Shown: one piece after another, positions 1-8,517 of the stretch
Layout: each line of letters opens with the position of its first letter
Numbering within the stretch: position 1 is the first letter of the stretch
Assembly (NCBI RefSeq): GCF_002831585.1
Contig: NZ_CP025113.1
Span: 4,417,001-4,481,000, forward strand
Direction of reading: 5' to 3'
Source of the DNA: Bradyrhizobium sp. SK17
GTDB taxonomy: Bacteria; Pseudomonadota; Alphaproteobacteria; Rhizobiales; Xanthobacteraceae
Length of the DNA stretch: 64,000 nt
Translations under genes and position numbers: made by a program
Notes under the pieces: model-generated
Databases searched by the model: none
Told to the model about the DNA's origin: nothing
Seen by the model: only the letters and a program-made list of their open reading frames with translations

Positions 1-180
1 GACCTGTCGGCGATCGCACAGCACGCCGCGGAGCTCTACGAGCAGCGGCTTGCGATCGGGCTTGACCGGTTGATGGGCGCGATCGGACCCATCACCATCA
101 TCGCGGTCAGTATCGGCATCGGGACGCTGGTGGTGTCGATCATGAGCGCGCTGCTCAGCATCACCGAACTCGCGATGTAG
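1..180 (+). CDS. gspF: Type II secretion inner-membrane platform protein GspF, C-terminal end (partial)
   Basis: The first 59 codons are open from base 1 and end at TAG 178-180. They encode the last part of a GspF-like protein: a helix rich in Glu, Gln and Arg (YEQRLAIGLDRLMG), then a hydrophobic membrane segment (ITIIAVSIGIGTLVVSIMSA) and the short tail seen at the end of GspF/PilC proteins. GspF is the polytopic platform protein of the type II secretion system. The identification rests on this tail and on the gsp genes that follow 10 bases downstream. The rest lies outside the window. Confidence 0.8.
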   Translation, partial: DLSAIAQHAAELYEQRLAIGLDRLMGAIGPITIIAVSIGIGTLVVSIMSALLSITELAM

Positions 181-189
181 GAACAGCTG

Positions 190-639
190 ATGGCGCCAAC
201 GCGAACCGCGGGTTCATGTGCCGGCTTCACCCTGATCGAGATGATGGCGGTGATGCTGATCATTGCGATGTTGGCTTCGCTGGTGGTGGCCATGGTCCCC
301 GGCACCGGGCGTGGCAAGTTGAAGGCATTGACGCTGCAAACGGCGGCCTTGCTGCGCCGCGAGCGGCTTGCCGCCGTTCTCACCGGACAAAGCCGCCGGG
401 TGTCGCTCGATGGGAATACGCGAACGATCGTGGGGCCGAGCGGGGCTGTCGCGATTCCGCGCGATGTCGTGGTCGATGTGGTCGGCGTCGACGAGCTCTG
501 GTCGGGACGACGGGCGGTGGTCCGGTTCGAGCCCGATGGCGCATCGACTGGCGCGATCCTGAAGTTCTCGTGGGAGAATGTACGCTATGAGGTCGACGTC
601 AACTGGTACAACGGCCGTGTTGCGGTCGATCTGCCCTGA
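190..639 (+). CDS. gspH: Type II secretion minor pseudopilin GspH
   Basis: A 149-residue protein with a type IV prepilin leader: a short polar N-terminus, then the processing site CAG/FTLIEM, with the conserved Glu at +5 of the mature protein, and a hydrophobic helix (MMAVMLIIAMLASLVVAMV). After the helix comes a small beta-rich domain typical of GspH. The prepilin peptidase would cleave after Gly. It lies 10 bases after gspF and before gspI, so it belongs to the same operon. In most type II operons the major pseudopilin gspG sits between F and H; it is not here, so gspG must be elsewhere. Confidence 0.85.
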   Translation: MAPTRTAGSCAGFTLIEMMAVMLIIAMLASLVVAMVPGTGRGKLKALTLQTAALLRRERLAAVLTGQSRRVSLDGNTRTIVGPSGAVAIPRDVVVDVVGVDELWSGRRAVVRFEPDGASTGAILKFSWENVRYEVDVNWYNGRVAVDLP

Positions 640-1078
640 CTCGCGCAAGACGCGCGCCGGGTTTACGCTGATCGAGGCGCTGGTGGCGCTGGCGCTGCTG
701 CTGGCCTTCGTGTCTGTGGTCGGGCCGCATCTGTTTTACGCGCGCCGCATTGCCGACAAGATCGATGACCGGATCGCCGCGCAGATGTTGTTGCGCACGA
801 TCCTCGATGCGCCGTTCGATCGTTCGGGTCTCGCCAACGGACCGCGCGAGGGCGAGACGGGTGGGCTGCGGTGGTCGATCGCAGCCGAGCCGATGTTTGT
901 CGATGCCATGGTCCCGCAGCGCGAGGAAGCCACACCCGTCCCGGCAGACAAGAACAGGCAGCCTGCCACCAAGCGTCCAAATTGGATCGCATTCCATCTC
1001 GTTGCGACCGTGTCGTGGGCTCCCGGGCAAATGGTAAGCGCCGACAGCCTGCGGCTCGGTTTGGGAGCTGACGAATGA
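587..1078 (+). CDS. gspI: Type II secretion minor pseudopilin GspI
   Basis: A pseudopilin of about 163 residues with the cleavage motif TRAG/FTLIEAL and a hydrophobic helix (VALALLLAFVSVVGPHL). I chose ATG 587 because GGGAGA at 572-577 sits 9 bases upstream; ATG 578 is too close to that site, and GTG 617 would give a shorter 15-residue leader and remains possible. The gene overlaps the end of gspH and its TGA overlaps the start of gspJ, which suggests translational coupling. GspI is a tip pseudopilin that forms a complex with GspJ and GspK. Confidence 0.83.
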   Translation: MRSTSTGTTAVLRSICPDSRKTRAGFTLIEALVALALLLAFVSVVGPHLFYARRIADKIDDRIAAQMLLRTILDAPFDRSGLANGPREGETGGLRWSIAAEPMFVDAMVPQREEATPVPADKNRQPATKRPNWIAFHLVATVSWAPGQMVSADSLRLGLGADE

Positions 1079-1809
1079 TGGTGGCCATTCAGTCCGGCGT
1101 CCGCACGACACACGGCTTTACCCTGATCGAAATGCTCGCCGCGCTGGCTATCGGGTCGGCTGTGATTGCCGCGACCGCGATGCTGATCAACAACGTTGCA
1201 CTCAATTTCGACCGCAGAACCGGGTTGGTGGGGAAAGCCGATCAACTGCTGCTCGCTGTCGACCGCATTGCGGCAGACCTTGGGTCGGCCCGTCAGGTGC
1301 GTCAGTCCGGCACCGGCGCCGATACGACTGTCGCCTTCAATGGCGACGCTGCCCAGGTGAGGTTCATCACCGGCAGCGGAAACCAGGGCGAAGAAGTGGT
1401 CAGCTTGCAGGTCGAGGAGACCGACGGGGTCAGCCATCTGGTCCGGCGCCGCGCGCGGTCGTTGGGGGAGCGCACCGCATTCGCGAGCGTCACGCTCGGC
1501 GATCCCGTCCAGTTGATCGAAGGGCAGGTCGACATGAGTTTTACGTTCGGAAGCCTTGATGCGGATGGAACGCTGTCCTGGAACGAGACCTGGAGCGGGC
1601 GACCAATCCTGCCGCGATTGGTGCGGCTCAACATCCGTGACCGCGCGAGTGGAGCAGATCTGCTACGCGGCGTTCAGTTCGTGCTGCGCGCCGACGCGCC
1701 GATCGGCTGTGCCCAGGGCGAGGCCGGCGCTGAATGTGTGTCCGGCAAGCCGGCGGCGCCGAAACAGACCGAGCCGGCGAAGGATGCGCCGGCGGGAGGG
1801 CGTGGATGA
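1075..1809 (+). CDS. gspJ: Type II secretion minor pseudopilin GspJ
   Basis: A 244-residue pseudopilin with the processing site THG/FTLIEML followed by a hydrophobic helix (AALAIGSAVIAATAMLI). It is longer than GspH and GspI, as expected for GspJ, and ends in a Pro/Lys/Glu-rich tail that looks disordered. The start codon ATG 1075 overlaps the gspI TGA; a second ATG at 1078 would remove one residue. GspJ pairs with GspI and GspK at the tip of the pseudopilus. Confidence 0.83.
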   Translation: MMVAIQSGVRTTHGFTLIEMLAALAIGSAVIAATAMLINNVALNFDRRTGLVGKADQLLLAVDRIAADLGSARQVRQSGTGADTTVAFNGDAAQVRFITGSGNQGEEVVSLQVEETDGVSHLVRRRARSLGERTAFASVTLGDPVQLIEGQVDMSFTFGSLDADGTLSWNETWSGRPILPRLVRLNIRDRASGADLLRGVQFVLRADAPIGCAQGEAGAECVSGKPAAPKQTEPAKDAPAGGRG

Positions 1810-2732
1810 GCAGTCGGCGCTCGCAACGCGGCATGGTATTGCTCGTCGTGCTATGGGCGATAGCGCTATGTTCCGCGCTCGTCATGGCGACATCCACGAC
1901 CTTTCGCAGCCTGGCTGGGATTGTCCGGATTGATCGGGATCGGGTGCAGGGCGGTGCGCTGCTGACGGCGGGGCTCGAAGGGGCTGCCGGTATCGTCGCG
2001 GCGCTGCGAGGCGGCCTGCTCACCGAGCGCAGCGTCACGCTGGCATTTCCGACCGGATCGGTGCGGGTGACGGTGACGGACGAGGGCGGCCGCATCGATA
2101 TCGGAAAGGCTCCGGTCGAGCTGCTGACATCGCTGCTGCGATATGTCGGCGCCGAGGACGAGGATGCGCGAATCGTTGCGCAACGGATCGTCGCGCGTCG
2201 CGAAACGGTGACGCAGCCACGGCTGGACGATGCGGCGAAATCGCCGACGCCGGCCGGCAAGGCCGAGCAGCCGCCGGCGGCCGCCGGCACAATGCCATTC
2301 ACCGACATCAGGCAGCTCGCCGATATTCCCGGCATGCAGCCGGAATGGATCGCGGCGATGGCGCCGCTGATCACGGTGTTCGGCAGCGAAACCATCAACC
2401 CGCTCACCGCGCCGGTTGCGGTGCTGCGGGCGCTGCCGTCCTTCGATGCGTCGCGGCTTGAAGCCTTTCTCGACATGCGCAACACGCCGTTCGTCGATCC
2501 GGATCGTCTCGCATTCGTTCTCGGCCCGGCGCAGAAATACCTGAAGGTGCAGCAGAACAATGTCGTCGCGGCGGACCTGATCGCGAGCACGACTGACGGG
2601 TACACCGCCGCGGCGAAAGCCTACATCGTGCTGCTCCGCGACGACAAGCAACCTTACCGGGTTCTTGCCTGGACCCCGGTGTCGCCATTCGCCAGGACTG
2701 GATTCGTCGCATCGCTGGAGCCTCGTCCATGA
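1806..2732 (+). CDS. gspK: Type II secretion pseudopilin GspK
   Basis: About 308 residues. It starts with a basic leader and the cleavage site QRG/MVLLVVLW, which lacks the usual +5 Glu, as is normal for GspK. The large size and the helical central domain (residues about 90-250, including TDIRQLADIPG near residue 180) fit the GspK family. ATG 1806 overlaps the gspJ stop (ATGA); the open frame upstream of it is only the gspJ tail in another frame. GspK caps the pseudopilus tip. Confidence 0.83.
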   Translation: MSSRRSQRGMVLLVVLWAIALCSALVMATSTTFRSLAGIVRIDRDRVQGGALLTAGLEGAAGIVAALRGGLLTERSVTLAFPTGSVRVTVTDEGGRIDIGKAPVELLTSLLRYVGAEDEDARIVAQRIVARRETVTQPRLDDAAKSPTPAGKAEQPPAAAGTMPFTDIRQLADIPGMQPEWIAAMAPLITVFGSETINPLTAPVAVLRALPSFDASRLEAFLDMRNTPFVDPDRLAFVLGPAQKYLKVQQNNVVAADLIASTTDGYTAAAKAYIVLLRDDKQPYRVLAWTPVSPFARTGFVASLEPRP

Positions 2733-3781
2733 GCATCGACGCGATCATGAGGCGCTGGATCGACATTCTGGCCCGGCTATGGCTGGGCTGGCAGGAGCGG
2801 CGCCGCGCTCGACACTCCATCAGAGTCACGCGGGAAAGCGGCGAATGGGTCCTCGAAGACGCCAGGCGAGCGCAAAGGACGAAGTCTGCGACCGGACCCG
2901 GCGGCGCAACGCTGCCGGACGACGTCGTGCGAGCCGCGCAAGGATCGTTCGTCATTCTCGAGCTTCCAGGTTCCGAAATCGTCTCGCGCTCGCTGAGTGT
3001 ACCAGCCCAGGCACGTGATCTGCTGCCGGGCATCGTCCGCAATCAGATCGAGCGGCTATTCCCATGGCGCGCGAACCAGGCGGTCCATGGCTTCAACGTG
3101 GTGAGCAGCGATGCGAGCACTCTCAACGTGCGGGTTCTCCTCACCTCGCGCGCGGCGCTCGACGACGCCTGCAAACAGCTCGGCGCGCTGGGGTTACGTG
3201 TCGATCGTGTCGTCGCGGGAAATGGCGGGACCGACGCCGCTCCCGAGATCACATTGTGGTCACGGCTTGCCGACGCCACCGACGCCAGCCTTTCCAGGGT
3301 GCGGAGCGCCGTCGGCGGCCTGATGGCGGTGGCAGTCTGCCTGACCGTGGTCGTGAATGTCTGGGCTTTCATGACTGCGGCATCCGCCGACAGCGAAAGC
3401 GATGAGGTCGGATCGCGCCTTGCGGCGTTGCAGCGTCAGATCAGAGGCAGTTCGTCACGGGAGTCGATCGCCGCGCTCGCACCGCCCGAACGGGCGCATG
3501 CCCTGAAGGAGACGTCGCCAGTCGCGGTGGTGGTCGTCGAGGCGCTGTCGCGCGCGCTGCCGGAGACGTCTTATCTCACCGAATTGAACATGGATGGCTC
3601 GACGCTGCGCATCGTCGGCCTGGCCGGCGACGCACCGTCGCTGATCGCGCCGCTTGAGCAGTCGGGGCACTTCAAGGATGTGCATTTCTTTGCGCCGACG
3701 ACACGCAACGCCGATGGCGCACGCTTCGTGTTCCATATCGAGGCGCGCGTCGAGCCGCACGTCAGGATCGATGGGGAATGA
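2729..3781 (+). CDS. gspL: Type II secretion assembly protein GspL (PilN-like)
   Basis: A 350-residue bitopic protein. The first part is soluble (residues 1 to about 195), followed by one membrane helix (GGLMAVAVCLTVVVNVWAF near residues 199-217), a coiled region and a small periplasmic domain that ends in a PilN-like fold (SYLTELNMDGSTLRIVGLAG). GspL links the GspE ATPase to the pseudopilus machinery together with GspM. ATG 2729 overlaps the gspK TGA. The assignment comes from topology and position; sequence in this family is weakly conserved. Confidence 0.72.
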   Translation: MSIDAIMRRWIDILARLWLGWQERRRARHSIRVTRESGEWVLEDARRAQRTKSATGPGGATLPDDVVRAAQGSFVILELPGSEIVSRSLSVPAQARDLLPGIVRNQIERLFPWRANQAVHGFNVVSSDASTLNVRVLLTSRAALDDACKQLGALGLRVDRVVAGNGGTDAAPEITLWSRLADATDASLSRVRSAVGGLMAVAVCLTVVVNVWAFMTAASADSESDEVGSRLAALQRQIRGSSSRESIAALAPPERAHALKETSPVAVVVVEALSRALPETSYLTELNMDGSTLRIVGLAGDAPSLIAPLEQSGHFKDVHFFAPTTRNADGARFVFHIEARVEPHVRIDGE

Positions 3782-4362
3782 ACGTGCTGAAGCTGAAGTT
3801 CAATCTCGGCGTTGTCAGTAGTTTCAACCGGGATCAACTCTTCGCGGTCGGCGGCTTCTGCGCGCTGCTGATGGTCTGCGCGGTCACCGTGGTGGGAGCG
3901 CTCGGGTCGCGCGCCGACGCATTGCAGCACCTGACCGAGCAGCGTGACCAGCTCGCAGCCCTCGAGGCGCGATCGAAGTCCGCACCAAGCCGCCGCGTGC
4001 AGGCGCAGAACCGGGCCGCTCCCGCGGCGGCGTTCCTCGATGCGCCGACCAGCGGGCTCGCCACAGCGCAGTTCCAGGCCTATTTGTCCGACCTGGTCGC
4101 AAGCCAGCGCGCGGTGCTGGTCGCGTCCGGAGTTCCCGCCGATCGCGACGACAAGACCGATGCGATCAGGCTCCAAATTTCTTTCAATGCGACGCTTCCT
4201 GCCTTGCAGTCGCTGCTCTATCGGCTTGAAAGCGGCGTCCCTTATGTCTTTGTCGACGCCCTGCTGGCCCAGCCCGGCGGATCCGCCGAGCGCACGGCCG
4301 GCGATGCGGTATTGAAAGTCAATTTGACGGTGCACGCCTTCTGGCGTCGCAAGACGGCGTGA
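3778..4362 (+). CDS. gspM: Type II secretion assembly protein GspM (PilO-like)
   Basis: A 194-residue protein with one N-terminal membrane helix (FAVGGFCALLMVCAVTVVGA, about residues 22-41), a coiled stretch with LTEQRDQLAALEARS, and a C-terminal ferredoxin-like region (LPALQSLLYRLESGVPYVFVDAL). This is the GspM/PilO layout; GspM partners GspL in the inner membrane. Its ATG overlaps the gspL stop. It is the last gene of the operon; the next gene is on the other strand 22 bases on. Confidence 0.72.
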   Translation: MNVLKLKFNLGVVSSFNRDQLFAVGGFCALLMVCAVTVVGALGSRADALQHLTEQRDQLAALEARSKSAPSRRVQAQNRAAPAAAFLDAPTSGLATAQFQAYLSDLVASQRAVLVASGVPADRDDKTDAIRLQISFNATLPALQSLLYRLESGVPYVFVDALLAQPGGSAERTAGDAVLKVNLTVHAFWRRKTA

Positions 4363-4384
4363 GCGGTCCAGTCCCGCGTCGACG

Positions 4385-5332
4385 CTATTCCGCTGCCGCT
4401 CTCAGCTGACCACGGAAGTAGTCGATGGTCTTCTCGAGGCCATGGTTGAGATGAATGGTCGGTTCCCAACCGAGAACCGAGCGGGCCAATGAAATATCCG
4501 GCTGCCTTTGACGCGGATCGTCCGACGGCAGCGGGGCGAACACGAGCTTGCTGCGCGATCCGGTCATCGCGATCACCTGTTCGGCCAGTTGGCGGATGTT
4601 GAACTCGCGCGGATTGCCGATGTTGATCGGCCCCGTGAAGTCGTTCGGCGTGTTCATGGTCCGGATCATGGCTTCGATGAGGTCATCGACATAGCAAAAG
4701 CTGCGGGTCTGGCTGCCATCGCCGTAGATCGTGATGTCATTGCCCGCTAGCGCCTGAACAATGAAATTCGACACGACACGGCCGTCATTGGGATGCATCC
4801 GCGGGCCGTAAGTGTTGAAGATCCGCACAACCTTGATCCGCAGCCCGTGCTGGCGCCAATAGTCGAAGAACAAGGTCTCGGCGCAACGCTTGCCTTCGTC
4901 GTAGCAAGAACGCAGCCCGATCGGGTTGACGTGACCCCAGTAGGACTCGACCTGCGGATGGATCTCGGGATCGCCGTAGACTTCGGAGGTCGAGGCCTGG
5001 AGGATCTTTGCCTTCACGCGCTTGGCGAGCCCAAGCATGTTGATGGCGCCATGGACGCTGGTCTTGGTGGTCTGGACCGGGTCGAACTGGTAGTGGATCG
5101 GGGAGGCAGGACAGGCCAGATTGTAGATCTGGTCCACTTCGACATAGAGCGGGAAAGTCACGTCGTGACGCATCACCTCAAATCGGGGATTGCCGATCAG
5201 GTGCGCGATGTTGCCCCTGCTGCCGGTGAAATAGTTGTCCACGCAAAGCACGTCGTGACTCTGTTCGACGAGCCGCTCGCACAAATGTGAGCCAAGAAAT
5301 CCGGCGCCGCCGGTCACCAGCACCTTTGCCAC
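4385..5332 (-). CDS. UDP-glucuronate decarboxylase (UDP-xylose synthase), SDR family
   Basis: A 315-residue extended short-chain dehydrogenase. It has the NAD-binding motif [10 protein letters not shown] (residues 7-16), a TSE triad segment (115-117) and the catalytic Tyr144-X3-Lys148 in CYDEGKR. The stretches [11 protein letters not shown] and [18 protein letters not shown] are hallmarks of UDP-glucuronate decarboxylases, which make UDP-xylose for surface polysaccharide. The start is GTG 5332. The stop of the small secreted protein upstream lies at 5336-5334, one base before this GTG, so the two genes are probably translated from one message. The gene converges with gspM. Confidence 0.9.
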   Translation of the reverse strand: MAKVLVTGGAGFLGSHLCERLVEQSHDVLCVDNYFTGSRGNIAHLIGNPRFEVMRHDVTFPLYVEVDQIYNLACPASPIHYQFDPVQTTKTSVHGAINMLGLAKRVKAKILQASTSEVYGDPEIHPQVESYWGHVNPIGLRSCYDEGKRCAETLFFDYWRQHGLRIKVVRIFNTYGPRMHPNDGRVVSNFIVQALAGNDITIYGDGSQTRSFCYVDDLIEAMIRTMNTPNDFTGPINIGNPREFNIRQLAEQVIAMTGSRSKLVFAPLPSDDPRQRQPDISLARSVLGWEPTIHLNHGLEKTIDYFRGQLRAAAE

Positions 5333-5333
5333 G

Positions 5334-5762
5334 TCAATCTCTCTTCATGTCCGACGATGCTGATGATGGTTGCCAGGTCCAGGGATGCCGGTGTGCCGGA
5401 ACGTAGCCCGCGACATGCGAGCAGTCTCCGCTCTGCGACCCGAACACTGTCCACTGCGTTACCTTCCAGACCTCGCGGCGGCGAAGGGACGCCCCTGCAA
5501 TCACACAATTGTTCCAGGGTGCAACCACGAATTGAATGTCATAGCAGCCGGGTGCGATGCTGGAGACGGTGTAGAACCGTGACGGCGGCAGCGCCTCGGT
5601 GAACTGGTCTGGTCCCCAATGCGCGGCTCCGCATGGTGACACGTAGAGGTGCTGCAATGGCGTGTTGGAAGCGTTGACGATGGTAAATTCAGCTGCATTC
5701 GCTGCGGAGCAGAAGATTGCCGCCGCCGTCACGACAAGATGTCGAAAGCAAGACTGATACAT
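5334..5762 (-). CDS. Small secreted protein of unknown function
   Basis: About 142 residues from ATG 5762, which leaves a compact signal peptide (basic MYQSCFRHL, hydrophobic [11 protein letters not shown], cleavage near ANA/A). ATG 5789 would add 9 residues. The mature protein begins with an immunoglobulin-like strand pattern ([18 protein letters not shown]) and has several Cys residues (in SPCGA, APGCYD, NNCV, GDCS) that could form disulfides in the periplasm. I do not recognise a catalytic motif. It sits directly upstream of, and touching, the UDP-glucuronate decarboxylase gene, but that gives no clear function. Confidence 0.68.
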   Translation of the reverse strand: MYQSCFRHLVVTAAAIFCSAANAAEFTIVNASNTPLQHLYVSPCGAAHWGPDQFTEALPPSRFYTVSSIAPGCYDIQFVVAPWNNCVIAGASLRRREVWKVTQWTVFGSQSGDCSHVAGYVPAHRHPWTWQPSSASSDMKRD

Positions 5763-6095
5763 GGGAGATGACGCACTGCGGACATTCATTGCAGTTTCTG
5801 TCGCGTGAGCTGCGTATGAACGATAGCATCGATACCATTGCAGTTTTGTGGCAGTTCGCGTTGTAATTGTCTTGCTGGAAGCGCGAGAGATGGTCGTTGG
5901 CCACTCCGGGCGAAGCGCGTCCTTGGCCGCACAAGGACATGATGGCCGTCAACGCGCAGTCAAGCATGGCTTGATCTATCGGTCGCAATCGGGGCATGAA
6001 GCTCTGTTGCTGGTTCGGCCTGCCGTGTCGAACGACATTGTTGGCCGGAGCGCTGCAATGACTTGCCGTCCAATTTTCGCATGGGGTGCTCGCAG
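5763..6095. other. Intergenic region between the secreted protein and the TRAP binding protein
   Basis: About 330 bases between divergent genes, so it should hold both promoters. Open frames here (for example on the minus strand across 5689-6153) show no recognisable protein. I see no strong hairpin, repeat or operator. Confidence 0.5.
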
Positions 6096-7163
6096 ATGAA
6101 AGACCAGCTTGGCGCGGCGACGTCGCGGCATGCCGCGAGTTCAGGACGGGCAAGGCGGTACATGCCTTGGCTAACCTTGAAGTTCCTCGCTTTGGCCCTT
6201 GTCGCCTTCACTGCGACATGGCTCGCCCCCGCCCCGTCGTCCGCGCAGGTCGCCTGGCGATTTGCGACCGAATACCCCGAGAGCAATATCTCAGGCGTGG
6301 GTTTGACGACCTTTGCGCGGTTGGTTTCGCTCCGAACAAACGCAAGCGTCACGATTGCCAACACCTTTGACGATCAGCTCAAGATCGGATCGGCGAAGAT
6401 GTTCCAGGCGGTCGAGGACCGTCGGATTACCGGCGGCGACGCATTCGCCGGTCCGCTCGAGGCGTCCGACGCTCTTTTTGGCCTGGCCTCACTTCCGTTC
6501 GCCGTGCAATCCGTCGATGCGGCAAAGGCCGCAAATGGCCGCGCCCGTCCGCTCTACGAACGGGCGCTTGCCCGGCGCGGCTTGCGGCTGCTCTACATCA
6601 CGATCTGGCCTTCCACGGGGCTTTGGAGCAGCCGTCCGATCGCAAGTGCGGATGATCTGCGCACACTCGCGGTGCGAACCTACGACAACAATTCGGCGCA
6701 GGTGCTGCGCTCAGCCGGCGCCACGGCGGAGTACCTGCCGTTCAATGAAGCTGTTGCGAAAGTGAAGAGCCATCAGCTCAATGCCATCCTGACGTCTGGC
6801 GACGGCGGGGCAGGAAAGAAGCTGTGGGATGATCTCGCATACTTTACCCCGATCAACTACGCGATTCCGATTTCGATCGCCTTCGTCAGCGCGGAGGCGT
6901 TCGACGCGCTGCCGAAGCAAGTCCAGGATGAGGTGCTACAGGCCGCAGCGGAAACCGAGGCCAGCCAATTCGAGCTGCTCGCGACCCGGACGACGGAGAA
7001 CTATGCACGGATGCGCGAAAACGGTGTCACGATCGCGGATCCTGCGCCGGCCGCGGTGATCGCCGCGCTCAAGAAGGGCGCGGAAGCCCCCATCGCGCTA
7101 TGGAAGACGAAGGTTCCTGTCGAGGCTGCCGGCATCGTCGATTGGGTGTTGCGGCAAAACTAG
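6096..7163 (+). CDS. TRAP transporter substrate-binding protein, DctP family
   Basis: About 355 residues. After a long N-terminus comes a signal peptide (hydrophobic LALALVAFTATWLAP, cleavage near SSAQ), then a DctP fold starting WRFATEYPESN. The body carries the usual family pattern with a basic centre (LAVRTYDNNSAQVLRSAGA) and the region around residues 215-240 that orients a carboxylate ligand. ATG 6162 (RBS-like AAGGCGG before it) would give a more standard signal peptide and is a good alternative start. No DctQ or DctM membrane subunit is adjacent, so it is an orphan binding protein or serves a transporter elsewhere. Confidence 0.78.
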   Translation: MKDQLGAATSRHAASSGRARRYMPWLTLKFLALALVAFTATWLAPAPSSAQVAWRFATEYPESNISGVGLTTFARLVSLRTNASVTIANTFDDQLKIGSAKMFQAVEDRRITGGDAFAGPLEASDALFGLASLPFAVQSVDAAKAANGRARPLYERALARRGLRLLYITIWPSTGLWSSRPIASADDLRTLAVRTYDNNSAQVLRSAGATAEYLPFNEAVAKVKSHQLNAILTSGDGGAGKKLWDDLAYFTPINYAIPISIAFVSAEAFDALPKQVQDEVLQAAAETEASQFELLATRTTENYARMRENGVTIADPAPAAVIAALKKGAEAPIALWKTKVPVEAAGIVDWVLRQN

Positions 7164-7185
7164 ACGCGGCGGTCTTCGTCGATCT

Positions 7186-7908
7186 CTAATGTCGCAGCGC
7201 GACGGTCGACCAGCCGCAACCTCCAACGGTTCGGCTTGCCTCGAAGCGTGGCGCCGACAGGCGTAAGTTTCGATGGACGTGGAACTCGAAGGTGCCGGCG
7301 AGCGCCGTTTCGATCGCGCTCAGATGGACATCGCCGTCCTCCAGCAGCGCGTGGCCGTGGCCCGCAGAGAACAGGGCGCCTCTGACGAAGACGGGAAAGA
7401 ACGCAGCGCTGCCGATGCCGAGGTCTTCGTCATCGAGATGACCGCTGAACGGGCGTCGATCCCAGTCGCTTGGCGGAGCGACGCTGAAATTGCCGAAGCA
7501 GGGCGAGAGCGTGAGTTCGCGTCCCCATGGCAATCGCGCGACATTGCGGGCCCGGTCGAGCGCCACATATTGTCGGCAGAAATCCAATGAATTGGCGGCG
7601 GGAATCTGCATGTTCCAGCCCCAATCCGCCCGTAGCCGAATATCGAGAATGCGCACTTCCAGCACATCGCCAGGCTCGGCATCCCGAATATGGACGGGAC
7701 CGGTCAGCAATCGCGGAGCCACGGGCGAACTGCCTTGCGTCGCGACGGCGGTGACGTCAGCGGGTACGCCAGGCATCTCATCCGGTTCGGCAGGTAGCGT
7801 TTCGATCGTGACGCGGTCGCCGGAAGCGATGCTGATCACAGGATCCTGCGGTCGGTCCCGTGAACCCCAATGCAGGTTCTGCGGTGTCGATGACAGATAG
7901 TGGTCCAT
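7186..7908 (-). CDS. Acetamidase/formamidase family protein, shortened at the C-terminus
   Basis: About 240 residues from ATG 7908. Family motifs are present: LTGPVHIRDAEPGDVLEVRI, a metal/active-site-like segment RPFSGHLDDEDLGIGS and GALFSAGHGHALLEDGDV (family form GDxHAxxGDGE). Members normally run about 300 residues or more and continue with a helical C-terminal region after the PRFE segment. Here the protein stops soon after PRFEASRTVGG, 22 bases from the end of the convergent TRAP gene. I read it as C-terminally truncated and possibly inactive; a short subfamily is the alternative. It would hydrolyse a small amide to ammonia and acid if active. Confidence 0.7.
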   Translation of the reverse strand: MDHYLSSTPQNLHWGSRDRPQDPVISIASGDRVTIETLPAEPDEMPGVPADVTAVATQGSSPVAPRLLTGPVHIRDAEPGDVLEVRILDIRLRADWGWNMQIPAANSLDFCRQYVALDRARNVARLPWGRELTLSPCFGNFSVAPPSDWDRRPFSGHLDDEDLGIGSAAFFPVFVRGALFSAGHGHALLEDGDVHLSAIETALAGTFEFHVHRNLRLSAPRFEASRTVGGCGWSTVALRH

Positions 7909-8425
7909 TATGTGCCGCCTGGTCACTTGATTGTTCGGTTGGGCAGAGTGCACGGCATGGCCTCCGCCGCACGGCAACGCGGGCCACGTGCCGCAGGGCG
8001 TCCTGAGGGGGGAGCGCAGGCTCAAATGCAAACTGCATGGGTCTTTGCAGGCATGATCCATGCCAAAGGTTAGCCTGTACCGATCGCGCTCCGCGAACTG
8101 ATCAGCGATCAGCACAACTCCGCGCAGCAGGACGTTCGCAATCGCCCCTGATGCGGCGCGCGCCGGTCATCGGTTGAGCAGCGAAGCCAAAAATAATGGC
8201 AGCAGCTTTTCCATGACGAGTGCTGCGCCGATACCGATCGATGCAAGCGCGTTGCGCTGGCTCGGGCCGGGTCGTGTCCCGAGGCAGGACTCCCATCCAG
8301 TTTTGCAGAGCAGGCATCGGCATTCGGGCCAGGGCGCTCAAGGCCCACTTGGCTCGCGTTCCTCGCAGGCCTTGATTTTAGGGGCGGCAGCTCCAGTTGG
8401 CGGGAAACCAAAATTTCCACTTGTC
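7909..8425. other. Intergenic region upstream of the catabolic island
   Basis: About 520 bases between the acetamidase and the first operator of the island. Short open frames on both strands have no recognisable product. Local base composition falls near 8400, where the sequence turns AT-rich ahead of the operator. No other feature seen. Confidence 0.45.
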
Positions 8426-8451
8426 GTATGAGCCTAACATTAGTACGATAG
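8426..8451. promoter_or_regulatory. Putative GntR operator, CoA-transferase operon
   Basis: The right half, CTAACATTAGTACGATAG at 8434-8451, differs at only one of 18 positions from the same part of the site at 19487-19512. The left half is degenerate. An overlapping 7-base dyad GAGCCTA/TAGGCTC (8430-8436 and 8449-8455) is also present. The site lies 67 bases before the chosen start of the first gene of the operon. Confidence 0.65.
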
Positions 8452-8505
8452 GCTCAATTAGTGAGGCTCGCGACCGAGCCCTCGACCGCTACCGGTTTCC
8501 CCGAC

Positions 8506-8512
8506 AAGGAGG
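8506..8512 (+). promoter_or_regulatory. Strong ribosome binding site that selects a TTG start
   Basis: AAGGAGG is a near-perfect anti-16S match and is followed after 5 bases by TTG 8518, in frame with the CoA-transferase alpha gene. This favours TTG over the in-frame GTG at 8461, which has no comparable site and lies only 10 bases from the operator. Confidence 0.65.
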
Positions 8513-8517
8513 TTGTT

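Noticed and set aside
8430..8455. GAGCCTA/TAGGCTC as an independent operator
   Set aside because: It overlaps the better-supported GntR-type motif and is not repeated elsewhere in the island.
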